Source of the DNA: an uncultured Roseburia sp.
Lineage (GTDB): Bacteria > Bacillota > Clostridia > Lachnospirales > Lachnospiraceae
Direction of reading: 5' to 3'
DNA length: 38,105 nt
NCBI GenBank assembly: GCA_900542495.1
Contig: UQNW01000024.1
Coordinates: forward strand, 1 to 38,105
The notes beneath the pieces were generated by a model. It was not told the DNA's origin and did no database searches. It worked only from the letters and a program-made list of their open reading frames with translations. Below, piece after piece: positions 1 through 9,094 of the stretch (position 1 is its first letter; every line of letters starts with the position of its first letter). A program made the translations under genes and the position numbers.

Positions 1-3000
1 AGAACGTGCATGGATCTTATCATCTACCAGATGATGCAGTTTCAGGTAATGCATGTGTCCGATTGTTACAGGTGAATCGAATGGTTCTCCTGTACGTCCG
101 TCACGTAACTGAACTTTACCATCACGGGAAATTGGAACGCCCTTCCACAGTGCTCTGTGGTCTCTGTTGTCCCATAAGTACTTCATAACTTCTTCGCCAA
201 GTACATCTTTATATTTTGCTTCGAAATCTTCCCATTCGAAGTTTACATAATCATTGGCTAATTCCAGTGTATCCTGGATATCAATTTCTTTTGCGCCATC
301 AAATACTGGTGTTGCAATGTTGAATCCTAATGCTTTTGCAGCAAGACTCAGGTGGATCTCAAGGACCTGACCGATATTCATACGGGAAGGTACACCTAAT
401 GGATTCAATACGATATCAAGTGGGCGGCCATTTGGAAGGAATGGCATATCTTCTACAGGTAATACACGGGAAACAACACCCTTGTTACCATGACGGCCAG
501 CCATCTTATCACCGACAGAGATTTTTCTCTTCTGTGCGATGTAGATGCGGACTGCCTGGTTTACTCCAGGAGATAATTCGTCACCATTTTCTCTTGTGAA
601 CACTTTTGCTTCCACAACGATACCATACTCACCATGAGGAACTTTTAAGGAAGTATCACGTACCTCTCTTGCCTTCTCACCGAAAATTGCACGAAGAAGT
701 CTCTCTTCTGCTGTCAGTTCTGTCTCTCCCTTAGGAGTTACTTTTCCGACTAAGATATCACCGGCACGTACCTCGGCACCAATACGGATAATACCTCTTT
801 CATCAAGATCTTTTAACGCATCATCACCAACACCTGGAACATCACGGGTAATTTCTTCCGGTCCTAATTTGGTGTCACGTGCTTCTGCTTCATATTCTTC
901 AATATGGATAGATGTATAAACATCATCCTGTACAAGTCTTTCACTCAAAAGAACAGCATCCTCGTAGTTATAACCTTCCCAGGTCATAAATCCGATCAAT
1001 GGGTTCTTGCCAAGTCCAAGTTCTCCGTTTGAAGTGGATGGTCCATCTGCAATAACTTCACCAGTTTCTACGTGGTCACCCTTGAACACGATCGGTCTCT
1101 GGTTGTAGCAGTTAGACTGGTTACTTCTTGAGAACTTTGTAAGTTTGTATACGTCTCTTGTTCCATCATCATTTTTTACAATGATCTGGTTGGATTCAGA
1201 GCTTTCAATTGTACCTGCTTTCTTAGCGACAACGCAGACACCTGAGTCAACTGCTGCTTTTGTCTCCATACCTGTACCTACAACAGGAGCTTCTGTTGTA
1301 AGAAGCGGTACTGCCTGACGCTGCATGTTAGATCCCATCAGCGCACGGTTAGCATCATCATTCTGTAAGAATGGAATTAATGCCGTAGCAACAGAGAACA
1401 CCATCTTAGGAGATACGTCCATGTAATCAAACATGGTTTTCTCATATTCCTGTGTCTCATCCAGATAACGACCAGATACTGAATTACGAACAAAATGTCC
1501 TTCTGCATCCAGAGCTTCGTTCGCCTGTGCTACATGGTAATTATCCTCTTCATCCGCTGTCATGTATACAACTTCGTCTGTAACGCGAGGATTCTTTGGA
1601 TCTGATTTATCAATTTTACGGTATGGTGCCTCAATGAAACCATACTCATTAATACGCGCATAACTTGCCAGTGAGTTGATCAGACCGATGTTAGGACCTT
1701 CAGGCGTCTCGATAGGACACATACGTCCATAATGAGAATAGTGAACGTCTCGAACCTCGAATCCGGCACGGTCTCTGGACAAACCGCCAGGTCCCAATGC
1801 AGATAAACGTCTCTTGTGAGTCAGCTCACCAAGAGGGTTGTTCTGATCCATGAACTGTGACAACTGGGAAGAACCGAAGAATTCTTTTACTGCCGCAGTT
1901 ACCGGTTTGATGTTGATCAGACTCTGTGGAGAAATACCATCTAAATCAAGTGTTGTCATTCTTTCACGGACAACTCTCTCCAATCTGGAAAGTCCGATTC
2001 TGTACTGGTTCTGTAATAACTCACCAACCGCACGGATACGTCTGTTTCCTAAGTGGTCGATATCATCATCATGACCAATACCATACTCTAAATGCATATT
2101 GTAGTTGATGGATGCGAAGATATCATCTTTTGTAATATGCTTTGGAATCAGATCATGTACATTTTTCTTAATAGCCTCTTTCAGATCTTCCACATCTGGA
2201 TTTTCTTCCATTAACTGTGCAAGAACTGGATAGTAAACTAATTCTGTGATGCCAAGTTCCTTTGGATCACAATCAACGTAATGTCTTAAATCTACCATCA
2301 TAGAAGAAAGAACTTTTACGTTTCTTGTTTCAGTCTGAATCCATACATATGGAACTGCTGCATTCTGGATATCATCAGCTAAAGAACGGGTTACTTCTGT
2401 ACCTGCTTCTGCGATGATCTCACCAGTTGTCACATCAACAACATCTTCTGCAAGAACATGTCCGTTGATACGGTTCTTTAATGCTAACTTCTTATTGAAC
2501 TTATAACGTCCTACCTTTGCAAGATCATATCTTCTTGGGTCAAAGAACATAGCATTAATAAGGCTCTCCGCACTTTCTACTGAAAGCGGCTCGCCTGGTC
2601 TGATTTTCTTATATAATTCAAGAAGTCCTTCTTCGTAATTTGTAGCAACATCCTTGCCAAAACTTGCAACGATCTTAGGTTCCTCACCAAATAAATCAAT
2701 GATTTCCTGGTTGCTTCCAACACCAAGCGCACGGATCAATACTGTGATCGGCACTTTTCTGGTTCTATCTACACGAACGTAAAATACGTCATTGGAGTCT
2801 GTTTCATACTCTAACCAAGCTCCACGGTTTGGAATTACAGTACAAGAATACAATTGTTTACCCACTTTATCGTGAGCGATACCATAATAGATACCAGGGG
2901 AACGAACCAACTGGCTGACGATTACTCGCTCTGCACCGTTGATCACGAAAGTTCCAGTTTCAGTCATCAAAGGAAGGTCGCCCATGAAAATCTCATGCTC

Positions 3001-3333
3001 GTTGATTTCATCAGTTTCTTTGTTGTGAAGTCTTACCTTTACCTTTAAAGGTGCTGCATATGTTGCGTCTCTTTCTTTGCACTCAGGGATTGTATACTTT
3101 ACATCATCTTCGCATAATGTAAAATCTACAAATTCCAGACTCAGATGACCGCTGTAGTCCGCAATCGGAGAGATATCGTCGAAAACTTCTTTTAAGCCTT
3201 CGTCCAAAAACCACTTATAGGAGTCTTTCTGAACTTCTATAAGGTTTGGCATTTCCAATACCTCTTTCTGTCTTGAGTAACTCATACGCATGCCTTTTCC
3301 GGCTTTCACCGGACGTATTCTGTTTTTCTCCAT
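1..3333 (-). CDS. rpoB: DNA-directed RNA polymerase subunit beta, C-terminus missing
   Basis: The beta subunit forms half of the RNA polymerase active-site cleft and binds rifampicin. The reading frame is open for 1111 codons from the ATG at 3333 (AGAGGTG lies 8-9 bases upstream) to the window edge. The last residues visible are LVDDKIHARS, a highly conserved motif near the C-terminus, so roughly 150-170 residues plus rpoC should lie beyond the edge. The rifampicin region (about 1690-1880) reads SSQLSQFMDQNNPLGELTHKRRLSALGPGG in pieces and keeps the usual Asp, His and Ser residues of a susceptible enzyme. Unusually, rpoB is separated from rplL by a chemotaxis receptor gene and has its own promoter and leader of about 130 bases. 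Confidence 0.99.
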   Translation of the reverse strand, partial: MEKNRIRPVKAGKGMRMSYSRQKEVLEMPNLIEVQKDSYKWFLDEGLKEVFDDISPIADYSGHLSLEFVDFTLCEDDVKYTIPECKERDATYAAPLKVKVRLHNKETDEINEHEIFMGDLPLMTETGTFVINGAERVIVSQLVRSPGIYYGIAHDKVGKQLYSCTVIPNRGAWLEYETDSNDVFYVRVDRTRKVPITVLIRALGVGSNQEIIDLFGEEPKIVASFGKDVATNYEEGLLELYKKIRPGEPLSVESAESLINAMFFDPRRYDLAKVGRYKFNKKLALKNRINGHVLAEDVVDVTTGEIIAEAGTEVTRSLADDIQNAAVPYVWIQTETRNVKVLSSMMVDLRHYVDCDPKELGITELVYYPVLAQLMEENPDVEDLKEAIKKNVHDLIPKHITKDDIFASINYNMHLEYGIGHDDDIDHLGNRRIRAVGELLQNQYRIGLSRLERVVRERMTTLDLDGISPQSLINIKPVTAAVKEFFGSSQLSQFMDQNNPLGELTHKRRLSALGPGGLSRDRAGFEVRDVHYSHYGRMCPIETPEGPNIGLINSLASYARINEYGFIEAPYRKIDKSDPKNPRVTDEVVYMTADEEDNYHVAQANEALDAEGHFVRNSVSGRYLDETQEYEKTMFDYMDVSPKMVFSVATALIPFLQNDDANRALMGSNMQRQAVPLLTTEAPVVGTGMETKAAVDSGVCVVAKKAGTIESSESNQIIVKNDDGTRDVYKLTKFSRSNQSNCYNQRPIVFKGDHVETGEVIADGPSTSNGELGLGKNPLIGFMTWEGYNYEDAVLLSERLVQDDVYTSIHIEEYEAEARDTKLGPEEITRDVPGVGDDALKDLDERGIIRIGAEVRAGDILVGKVTPKGETELTAEERLLRAIFGEKAREVRDTSLKVPHGEYGIVVEAKVFTRENGDELSPGVNQAVRIYIAQKRKISVGDKMAGRHGNKGVVSRVLPVEDMPFLPNGRPLDIVLNPLGVPSRMNIGQVLEIHLSLAAKALGFNIATPVFDGAKEIDIQDTLELANDYVNFEWEDFEAKYKDVLGEEVMKYLWDNRDHRALWKGVPISRDGKVQLRDGRTGEPFDSPVTIGHMHYLKLHHLVDDKIHARS

Positions 3334-3467
3334 TGACGTTTCACCTCTCGTTTTTATTCTCAACAAACAAATTGCCTGTTGTATTGCATCTACCGCCTGT
3401 ATATGCGGTATGTGAACACTCACATCTTACGGCTATAAGCCTACTGCACCACAATAGTGCAACGTAT

Positions 3468-3497
3468 ATTATATATCAAGTCAAGCAAAATCGTCAA
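3468..3497 (-). promoter_or_regulatory. sigma-A promoter of rpoB
   Basis: Read on the minus strand there is TTGACG, an 18-base spacer and TATAAT. The predicted transcript start near 3461 leaves a leader of about 130 bases before rpoB. The leader contains a small hairpin (ACCGC/GCGGT, near 3390-3410). The promoter lies downstream of the chemotaxis-gene terminator, so rpoB-rpoC can be transcribed independently of rplJL. Confidence 0.8.
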
Positions 3498-3537
3498 GTT
3501 AATTTTGATTTTTTCTAATAAATTTATTAGTATTTAT

Positions 3538-3591
3538 AAAAAAAGAAGAAACAGATACCTATTTGTAGTATTTTTTGCATCTGTTTCTTCT
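3538..3591 (-). terminator. Rho-independent terminator of the chemotaxis receptor gene
   Basis: A perfect 13-bp inverted repeat (AGAAGAAACAGAT at 3544-3556, partner at 3579-3591) is followed on the minus strand by a T-run at 3544-3538. It lies about 60 bases after the receptor stop codon and upstream of the rpoB promoter. Confidence 0.75.
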
Positions 3592-3649
3592 ATATATAGT
3601 ACATTCTGTTTTCTTTTGTGTTCTATGGAACCATTATGATCTCTGCTGC

Positions 3650-5491
3650 TTATTCGCACTGGAATCCTGCAACTTCATTCTTTAAGGATTCTGCGATATT
3701 CATATTCTTCTCAACAGATTCGTTGATTCCTGTCATATGACCTGCCAGTTCCGATGTGTACTCGGCTGCGTTGGATACACCTGTTGCACTCTGGTTTACA
3801 GCATTCGATACACCGTCTGCCGCTTCCGAAATCTCGTTTGCCGCCCGGCGGAGATTCTCTGCTACATTCTGAAGTTCCTGCATCATCTCATTCATCTGTG
3901 TAGCGTCGTCATTGTATGTCTCACCAGATTCTACCATTCCTTTGTAGTCTTCAAGTACATCCTTATTTACAAAATCGAGCATCTTGTCTGCATTTCCTGC
4001 AAGATTTTCTACTGATTCTGTTACCATCTTACTGATATCCTGGATACCATTTGCAGTATTACGGCTTTCGTCTGCAAGTTTTCGGATCTCATCTGCAACA
4101 ACCGCAAAACCTTTTCCGGCTTCTCCGGCTCTCGCCGCCTCGATAGAAGCGTTTAATGCGAGCAGATTTGTCTGAGAAGAAATAGAAAGTATCTCATTTG
4201 TCAGTTCGTTGATCTTCTCTACCTGCTTGCTCTGCTCGATTGCTGTGGAAAGTTCTTCTGAAATCCGTGCTACCATGTCATTTGCAGATTTCTGGCTTTC
4301 TGTCGCATCTGTTTTCATGTTCTCTGCTTTCTGACGGATATTATCGACACGTTCTAATCCTTCGCCTGTCTTATCTGCCATAACCGTAATGTCGCTTCGG
4401 ATACTCTCAATATTCTCTGTGATATTCACAACAGTCGCAGATACTTCCTGCATGCTTGCAGCAAGCTGTTCCATAGTTGCTGATGTATCTGTGATCTTAT
4501 CACCAGCCGCACGGACGCCATTGTCAACACTGATTGCTGTGTGCTCCAGTTCTCCGGAACCATTTTTGATCTTCTCGATCAGATTTCTCAATACATCTAT
4601 AAACTGGTTAAATCCACGAACCATCTGTCCGATCTCATCATTGCCTCTGACCTTCAGATGTGCAGTAAGATTACCACTTCCCCCATCGATCTCAGTGATC
4701 ATCTTCATGAGATCTCTGGTTGCTGCGCGCATTGGTTTCACAACGCCGATCAGAATAACAAGAATTCCTGCCAGTCCAACAAGAATAGATACCGCAGCCA
4801 TTCCAACGCACACCTTGGAAACTGCCTGATAGGTAGCATGTGACTGGGCTGTTGCCTCATCCATTTCATTCACGCTCTTCTGCTGGATTCCGGTAATATA
4901 AGCATTCACCTCTTCCATGCAGACACGGATCACATTGACTTCGATGGAAACTTTTCCGCTCTTTCCATCGTCGTATTTTTCCATGGCATTGTCCATACGT
5001 TCCAGAACGTTGTTCACACCATCATAGATTTTCTGCATAATCTGCTTCTGTCCGTCACCCTCTGTGGCATCATACATCTGCTGCACAAGATCAGCCACAG
5101 CCTCCCGGTCCGCTGCATAATCATTTCTGGCTTCTGTATGGCTTGTCTCACCTTTTGTTGTCGCAAGATAACGATAGAAATCCTTCTGCACTGCTTCAAG
5201 ACTATACTGTATGTTGTAAGCATTCTGCAGATCCGGCACTTTGCTGTCTGTGACATCTTTGATCGAATGGTTCATCTTCACCATTGCATCATAGTTAATC
5301 ACATTTGATACCATGGTCACAGCTACCATCAGTACAAGAATTGCTACCAGTTTCACTGCCATGCTGCTGTTTCTGGTTTTCTTCGCAGTTGTCTTCTTAA
5401 CTGCCACATTATTATCTCTCTTTACCGCACGCTGTTTCTTCTGCTTTGGTGCTTTGTTCTTTTTTTCATTGCCCTGCATCATTTTCTTCAT
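3650..5491 (-). CDS. methyl-accepting chemotaxis protein
   Basis: Transmembrane chemoreceptor that senses extracellular ligands and controls CheA through CheW. The 613 residues show a very basic Lys-rich cytoplasmic N-terminus (1-43), TM1 (about 44-64), an extracellular helical ligand domain of 4HB_MCP type (about 65-226), TM2 (227-251), a HAMP domain (252-306) and a long signalling coiled coil. The conserved hairpin tip (about 441-475) contains NASIEAARAGEAGKGFAVVA. No C-terminal CheR/CheB-tethering pentapeptide is visible. The start ATG has a weak AAAGGCG ribosome site 8-9 bases upstream. The gene is a monocistronic unit, with terminators before and after it, between rplL and rpoB, where a chemoreceptor is not normally found. 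The ligand is unknown. Confidence 0.95.
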   Translation of the reverse strand: MKKMMQGNEKKNKAPKQKKQRAVKRDNNVAVKKTTAKKTRNSSMAVKLVAILVLMVAVTMVSNVINYDAMVKMNHSIKDVTDSKVPDLQNAYNIQYSLEAVQKDFYRYLATTKGETSHTEARNDYAADREAVADLVQQMYDATEGDGQKQIMQKIYDGVNNVLERMDNAMEKYDDGKSGKVSIEVNVIRVCMEEVNAYITGIQQKSVNEMDEATAQSHATYQAVSKVCVGMAAVSILVGLAGILVILIGVVKPMRAATRDLMKMITEIDGGSGNLTAHLKVRGNDEIGQMVRGFNQFIDVLRNLIEKIKNGSGELEHTAISVDNGVRAAGDKITDTSATMEQLAASMQEVSATVVNITENIESIRSDITVMADKTGEGLERVDNIRQKAENMKTDATESQKSANDMVARISEELSTAIEQSKQVEKINELTNEILSISSQTNLLALNASIEAARAGEAGKGFAVVADEIRKLADESRNTANGIQDISKMVTESVENLAGNADKMLDFVNKDVLEDYKGMVESGETYNDDATQMNEMMQELQNVAENLRRAANEISEAADGVSNAVNQSATGVSNAAEYTSELAGHMTGINESVEKNMNIAESLKNEVAGFQCE

Positions 5492-5526
5492 GTGAATCGC
5501 GCCTTTTCTATCTTCATAATATCATT

Positions 5527-5555
5527 ATTTTACATTCTTTTTACGGCGAAAGCAA
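5527..5555 (-). promoter_or_regulatory. candidate promoter of the chemotaxis receptor gene
   Basis: On the minus strand TTGCTT, a 17-base spacer and TAAAAT fit a sigma-A promoter. The string GCCGTAAA inside the spacer partly resembles a flagellar sigma-D -10 element, but its -35 partner is poor, so the sigma factor is uncertain. Confidence 0.45.
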
Positions 5556-5616
5556 TGGTTATTAGGTATTTTTACCAGAAAATGTCAAAAAAGAACATTT
5601 TTTGCATATAATGTGC

Positions 5617-5650
5617 AAAAAAGAGCCATGGTATATACATACCATGACTC
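5617..5650 (-). terminator. Rho-independent terminator after rplL
   Basis: A 12-bp stem with one G-U pair (GAGTCATGGTAT with ATACCATGGCTC on the minus strand) and a 4-base loop is followed by six T. It lies 34 bases after the rplL stop and should end the rplJL transcript before the chemotaxis gene. Confidence 0.9.
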
Positions 5651-5684
5651 CTTAACAGCTAATTTTCTTCTATAAATAATGAAA

Positions 5685-6059
5685 TTATTTAAGAGTAACT
5701 TTAGCGCCTTCAGCTTCAAGTTTAGCTTTGATATCATCAGCTGTAGCTTTGTCAGCAGCTTCTTTAAGAACTTTAGGAGCTCCATCAACTAAATCTTTAG
5801 CTTCTTTTAATCCTAATCCTGTTGCTTCACGAACAACTTTGATAACTTTAACTTTGTTTGGTCCAACTTCTGTTAACTCTACGTCGAACTCTGTTTTCTC
5901 TTCAGCTGCTGCTGCTTCTCCGCCTGCTGCTGCTACTACAACGCCTGCTGCTGCAGATACGCCGAACTCTTCTTCACAAGCTTTTACTAAATCATTTAAT
6001 TCTAATACGCTTAACTCTTTGATAGCTTCAATAAATTCTGCTGTTGTTAATTTTGCCAT
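5685..6059 (-). CDS. rplL: 50S ribosomal protein L7/L12
   Basis: L7/L12 forms the flexible stalk of the large subunit and recruits translational GTPases. The 124 residues show the N-terminal dimerisation/L10-binding helices (MAKLTTAEFIEAIKELSVLE), an Ala-rich hinge (about 38-55) and the C-terminal domain ending EAEGAKVTLK. I chose ATG 6059 rather than an in-frame ATG 15 bases upstream because that upstream ATG forms part of the GGAGG ribosome site, and family members begin MAKLT. It follows rplJ after a 108-base spacer that can fold into several short hairpins, perhaps to boost L7/L12 synthesis relative to L10. Confidence 0.98.
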   Translation of the reverse strand: MAKLTTAEFIEAIKELSVLELNDLVKACEEEFGVSAAAGVVVAAAGGEAAAAEEKTEFDVELTEVGPNKVKVIKVVREATGLGLKEAKDLVDGAPKVLKEAADKATADDIKAKLEAEGAKVTLK

Positions 6060-6167
6060 TTTAATTTCCTCCATTAAAATTTAATTATTATGTGGCTTCC
6101 GCCATATTGTTTCTGATCATTCCCGATCAATCACCTGCTAATCTGCAGGCTTTCATTGTTCTGCTGA

Positions 6168-6710
6168 TTAAGCCTCAGCTGGAGCTTCTGCTGCTTCTTC
6201 TGCTGGAGCAGCTTCTGCAGCTACTGCACCACCGTTCTCTGCGATCTGGTTAAGAACACGAGCAAGGTTGGTGATAGGAGACTGTAAGCTTCCAAGTAAT
6301 TTGGAAAGAAGTTCTTCTCTTGATGGTACGTTTGCGATAGCTTTCATACCATTTGCATCGTAGAAAGTTCCTTCTACAACACCGGCTTTGATTTCAAGAG
6401 CTGGAGCTGTCTTTGCAAATTTTGCTAAGATTCTTGCTGGAGCTGTTGCATCGTCTTTAGAAATAGCGAATGCGCTTGGTCCTTCAAGAGACTCTTTTAA
6501 GCTTTCGAATTCAGTTCCTGCAATAGCACGGTTAACTAATGTATTCTTATAAACTTTGTAAGAAACACCAGCTTCTCTTAATGCTTTACGTAACTGAGTA
6601 TCTTCTGCAACAGTAAGTCCACGGTAGTCAACAACTACTACTGACTGTGCATCTTTGATGTTTTCAGAAATTTCCTGTACGATAGGCTGTTTAAGTTCTA
6701 CTTTTGCCAC
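6168..6710 (-). CDS. rplJ: 50S ribosomal protein L10
   Basis: L10 is the base of the stalk: its N-terminal domain binds 23S rRNA and its C-terminal helix carries L7/L12 dimers. The 180 residues fit the family, from MAKVELKQPIVQEISENIKD to an Ala/Glu-rich tail (EAAPAEEAAEAPAEA). The start is a GTG at 6710, placed 10 bases after a strong AAAGGAGG. L10, alone or with L12, is known in Firmicutes to bind its own leader and cause early termination. The leader upstream has the matching terminator. Confidence 0.98.
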   Translation of the reverse strand: MAKVELKQPIVQEISENIKDAQSVVVVDYRGLTVAEDTQLRKALREAGVSYKVYKNTLVNRAIAGTEFESLKESLEGPSAFAISKDDATAPARILAKFAKTAPALEIKAGVVEGTFYDANGMKAIANVPSREELLSKLLGSLQSPITNLARVLNQIAENGGAVAAEAAPAEEAAEAPAEA

Positions 6711-6793
6711 GAATCGTGCACCTCCTTTTATTATTTTGGGCAGTGATCAAAAACCACTGCATGACTGCATAAAAGACGTTGAGGTTTATCACT

Positions 6794-6823
6794 AAAAAAC
6801 CTCTCTGTCAAAGACAGAGAGGT
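6794..6823 (-). terminator. intrinsic attenuator of the rplJL leader
   Basis: A perfect 11-bp stem (ACCTCTCTGTC with GACAGAGAGGT) and a 3-base loop are followed by six T on the minus strand. It lies between the rplJL promoter and the rplJ start, so it should act as the regulated terminator of the L10 leader. Confidence 0.85.
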
Positions 6824-6949
6824 ATAAAATCATAAATGATTCTGCTATAGATGAAATTCATCTATAAGATCTCCTCGGTAGGTCTAGTGTTACGCCTGTC
6901 AGGCACCTACTGTCTTCGGCAATATGCAAGACGCTGTTCTCACAACGCC
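6824..6949 (-). ncRNA. ribosomal protein L10 leader RNA
   Basis: The transcribed region between the promoter and the attenuator is in the position of the Firmicutes L10 leader, which binds L10 or the L10-L12 complex. It contains a GC-rich segment (AGTAGGTGCCTGACAGGC on the minus strand) and a hairpin GATGAATTTCATC near 6850-6862. Identification rests on position and architecture, not on a covariance match. Confidence 0.75.
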
Positions 6950-6955
6950 TTGTGC

Positions 6956-6984
6956 ATTATAACATTGTATATTGGGGTTGTCAA
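6956..6984 (-). promoter_or_regulatory. consensus sigma-A promoter of rplJL
   Basis: TTGACA, a 17-base spacer and TATAAT on the minus strand are a perfect match to consensus, preceded by an AT-rich stretch. It begins only 22 bases after the rplA stop, so rplJL can be transcribed strongly and separately from rplKA. Confidence 0.92.
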
Positions 6985-7006
6985 CAAAAATTAAAAATAA
7001 TTCTGA

Positions 7007-7702
7007 TTACTGAGCAATCTTAACTACGTTTAATTTTACACCAGGTCCCATTGTAGAAGTGATTGTTGCACTCTTAATGTACTGACCTTTTAAGCTTGAA
7101 GGCTTAGCTTTGTTGATAGCTCCCATAAGGGTCTGGAAGTTGTCGCTTAACTGTTCTTCTGTAAAAGAAGCTTTTCCAACTGGCACGTGGATAATGTTTG
7201 TTTTGTCCAATCTGTATTCAATCTTACCAGCTTTGATGTCGTTAACAGCTTTTGTAACGTCCATAGTAACTGTTCCAGCTTTTGGGTTTGGCATTAAACC
7301 TTTAGGTCCTAATACACGTCCTAAACGTCCAACAACACCCATCATATCAGGTGTAGCAACAACAACGTCGAAATCTAACCATCCTTCGTTCTGGATCTTT
7401 GGAATTAATTCCTCTCCACCAACGTAGTCAGCTCCAGCTGCCTGTGCTTCATCTAATTTAGTACCCTTTGCGAATACTAATACTTTAACAGTTTTTCCTG
7501 TTCCGTGTGGTAATACAACCGCACCACGGATCTGCTGTTCTGCATGACGTCCATCACAACCTGTTCTGATGTGAAGTTCGATTGTCTCATCAAATTTAGC
7601 TGTTGCGTTTTTCTTTACTAAGCTGATTGCTTCAGCAACATCGTACTGAGCTGCTTTGTCGAAATTCTTAACAGCGTCCTGATATTTCTTTCCTCTTTTC
7701 AT
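7007..7702 (-). CDS. rplA: 50S ribosomal protein L1
   Basis: L1 binds 23S rRNA at the E-site stalk and helps release deacylated tRNA. The 231-residue product, from MKRGKKYQDAVKNFDKAAQY to TMGPGVKLNVVKIAQ, has normal family length and contains the conserved segment LGPKGLMPNPKAGTVT. The start at 7702 is chosen because AGGAGG precedes it by 9 bases and homologues begin MKRGKKY; an upstream in-frame extension has no such support. It is co-directional with rplK, 107 bases upstream. Confidence 0.97.
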   Translation of the reverse strand: MKRGKKYQDAVKNFDKAAQYDVAEAISLVKKNATAKFDETIELHIRTGCDGRHAEQQIRGAVVLPHGTGKTVKVLVFAKGTKLDEAQAAGADYVGGEELIPKIQNEGWLDFDVVVATPDMMGVVGRLGRVLGPKGLMPNPKAGTVTMDVTKAVNDIKAGKIEYRLDKTNIIHVPVGKASFTEEQLSDNFQTLMGAINKAKPSSLKGQYIKSATITSTMGPGVKLNVVKIAQ

Positions 7703-7809
7703 TCTAAAAAACCTCCTGGTGGTATTATCGGGAGAGGTCCCTCCCACATAATCGTTCATAGTGACTATCTGCCGGTGTGGTTAAACCGTCCGGCCTGTAC
7801 TGTAAAATC

Positions 7810-8235
7810 TTATTCTTCTACAGTAACACCCATACTTCTTGCAGTTCCTGCGATCATGCTCATAGCTGCCTCAAGAGATGCTGCATTTAAGTCTGGCATT
7901 TTTAATTCTGCGATTTCCTGTAATTTTGCTTTGGAAAGTGTAGCAACTTTTGCCTTGTTCGGTGTAGCAGAACCAGATTTGATGTTGCAGGCTTTCTTAA
8001 TTAATACAGGAGCAGGTGGTGTCTTTGTAACGAAGCTGAAGCTTCTGTCTGCGTATACTGTAATAACTACAGGAATGATTAAATCTCCCTGATCGGCTGT
8101 TCTTGCGTTGAACTGTTTTGTAAATTCAACGATGTTAACGCCGTGCTGTCCAAGTGCAGGTCCAACTGGAGGAGCAGGTGTAGCCTTGCCCGCAGGAATC
8201 TGCAATTTGATGTATCCTTCTACTTTCTTTGCCAT
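7810..8235 (-). CDS. rplK: 50S ribosomal protein L11
   Basis: L11 forms part of the GTPase-associated centre and is needed for the RelA-type stringent response. All 141 residues match family length, beginning MAKKVEGYIKLQIPAGKATP with the Pro-rich PAPPVGPALGQHGVN segment typical of the N-terminal domain, and ending GTARSMGVTVEE. AAGGAGG lies upstream of the ATG. It lies downstream of nusG by about 48 bases, the usual nusG-rplK-rplA order. Confidence 0.98.
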   Translation of the reverse strand: MAKKVEGYIKLQIPAGKATPAPPVGPALGQHGVNIVEFTKQFNARTADQGDLIIPVVITVYADRSFSFVTKTPPAPVLIKKACNIKSGSATPNKAKVATLSKAKLQEIAELKMPDLNAASLEAAMSMIAGTARSMGVTVEE

Positions 8236-8283
8236 TGGAAAATTGCCTCCTTAATAAATTTTGAACTTGTCATACAAGTCTGC

Positions 8284-8802
8284 TTATTTCATAAGCTTAA
8301 TATCTGCGAAACTTATTTCTACTGGTGTTTCGCGACCAAAAAGTTCCACATTGATGGTAACGATCTGCTTGCTGTGGTTCATGGACTGGATCACACCAAC
8401 AGTATCCTTCCAGACACCGCCGATAACAGTCACTGTGTCACCCTCTGCAAAATCAACCTCAACGTTCTCAGTCTTGATACCTAATGGTTTCATTTCCATA
8501 TCGGTAAGCGGTACCGGCTTGCTTCCCGGACCAACGAATCCGGTAACACCACGGGTATTTCTGACAACATACCAGGTGTCATCATTCATAACCATATTGA
8601 TAAGTACGTATCCCGGAAACATCTTCTTTGATACGATTTTATTTGCGCCATTCTTCAACTCAACAACGTCCTGCATCGGAACACGGACCTCTAAGATCTG
8701 ATCTTCCAGATGTCTGTTTTCGATCGTCTTGTCGATATTGGCTTTTACCTTATTCTCATATCCTGAGTAGGTATGAACTACATACCAGTGTGCTTCTGCC
8801 AT
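8284..8802 (-). CDS. nusG: transcription termination/antitermination protein NusG
   Basis: NusG binds RNA polymerase, modulates pausing and links transcription with Rho or the ribosome. The 172 residues show the NGN domain (HWYVVHTYSGYENKVKANI, then FPGYVLINM and VRNTRGVTGFVG) and a C-terminal KOW domain (FAEGDTVTVIGGVWKDTVGV). I place the start at the ATG at 8802: the preceding GGAGG overlaps a TTG that would otherwise add six residues. The gene begins 18 bases after the secE stop. Confidence 0.97.
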   Translation of the reverse strand: MAEAHWYVVHTYSGYENKVKANIDKTIENRHLEDQILEVRVPMQDVVELKNGANKIVSKKMFPGYVLINMVMNDDTWYVVRNTRGVTGFVGPGSKPVPLTDMEMKPLGIKTENVEVDFAEGDTVTVIGGVWKDTVGVIQSMNHSKQIVTINVELFGRETPVEISFADIKLMK

Positions 8803-8820
8803 AATTACCTTTGCCTCCAA

Positions 8821-9069
8821 TTAAAAACTTAAACCTACAAGGAAATCAACGCCATACTGGATCAAAAAATCCAGAAGGGCGATGACAAGACCTAAAACAA
8901 CAGACGTCGCAACAACGGCTCCTGTCTGTCTTGCAAGTGATTGTTTGTCTGGCCAAATAATCTTGTTGAATTCAGCCTTGAGACCGGTAAACCAGCTCGA
9001 CAGTTTCGCCAGCAGGCTCATGTGCTGACCATTTTCCGGAGCTTTTACTAATTTCTCGGTTTCTCCCAT
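8821..9069 (-). CDS. secE: preprotein translocase subunit SecE
   Basis: SecE is the small clamp-like subunit of the SecYEG channel. The 82-residue protein has a hydrophilic N-terminus, the conserved amphipathic segment LKAEFNKIIWPDKQSL and one C-terminal membrane helix (about 50-75, VVATSVVLGLVIALLDFLI). AAGGAG precedes the ATG. It sits between rpmG and nusG, the conserved Firmicutes order. Confidence 0.97.
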   Translation of the reverse strand: MGETEKLVKAPENGQHMSLLAKLSSWFTGLKAEFNKIIWPDKQSLARQTGAVVATSVVLGLVIALLDFLIQYGVDFLVGLSF

Positions 9070-9094
9070 TTTCTCACTCCTTCACCCAGCTAAA

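Noticed and set aside
5527..5555. Sigma-D promoter for the chemotaxis receptor
   Set aside because: GCCGTAAA is only a partial -10 and no TAAA lies at the proper distance; a sigma-A promoter fits equally well.
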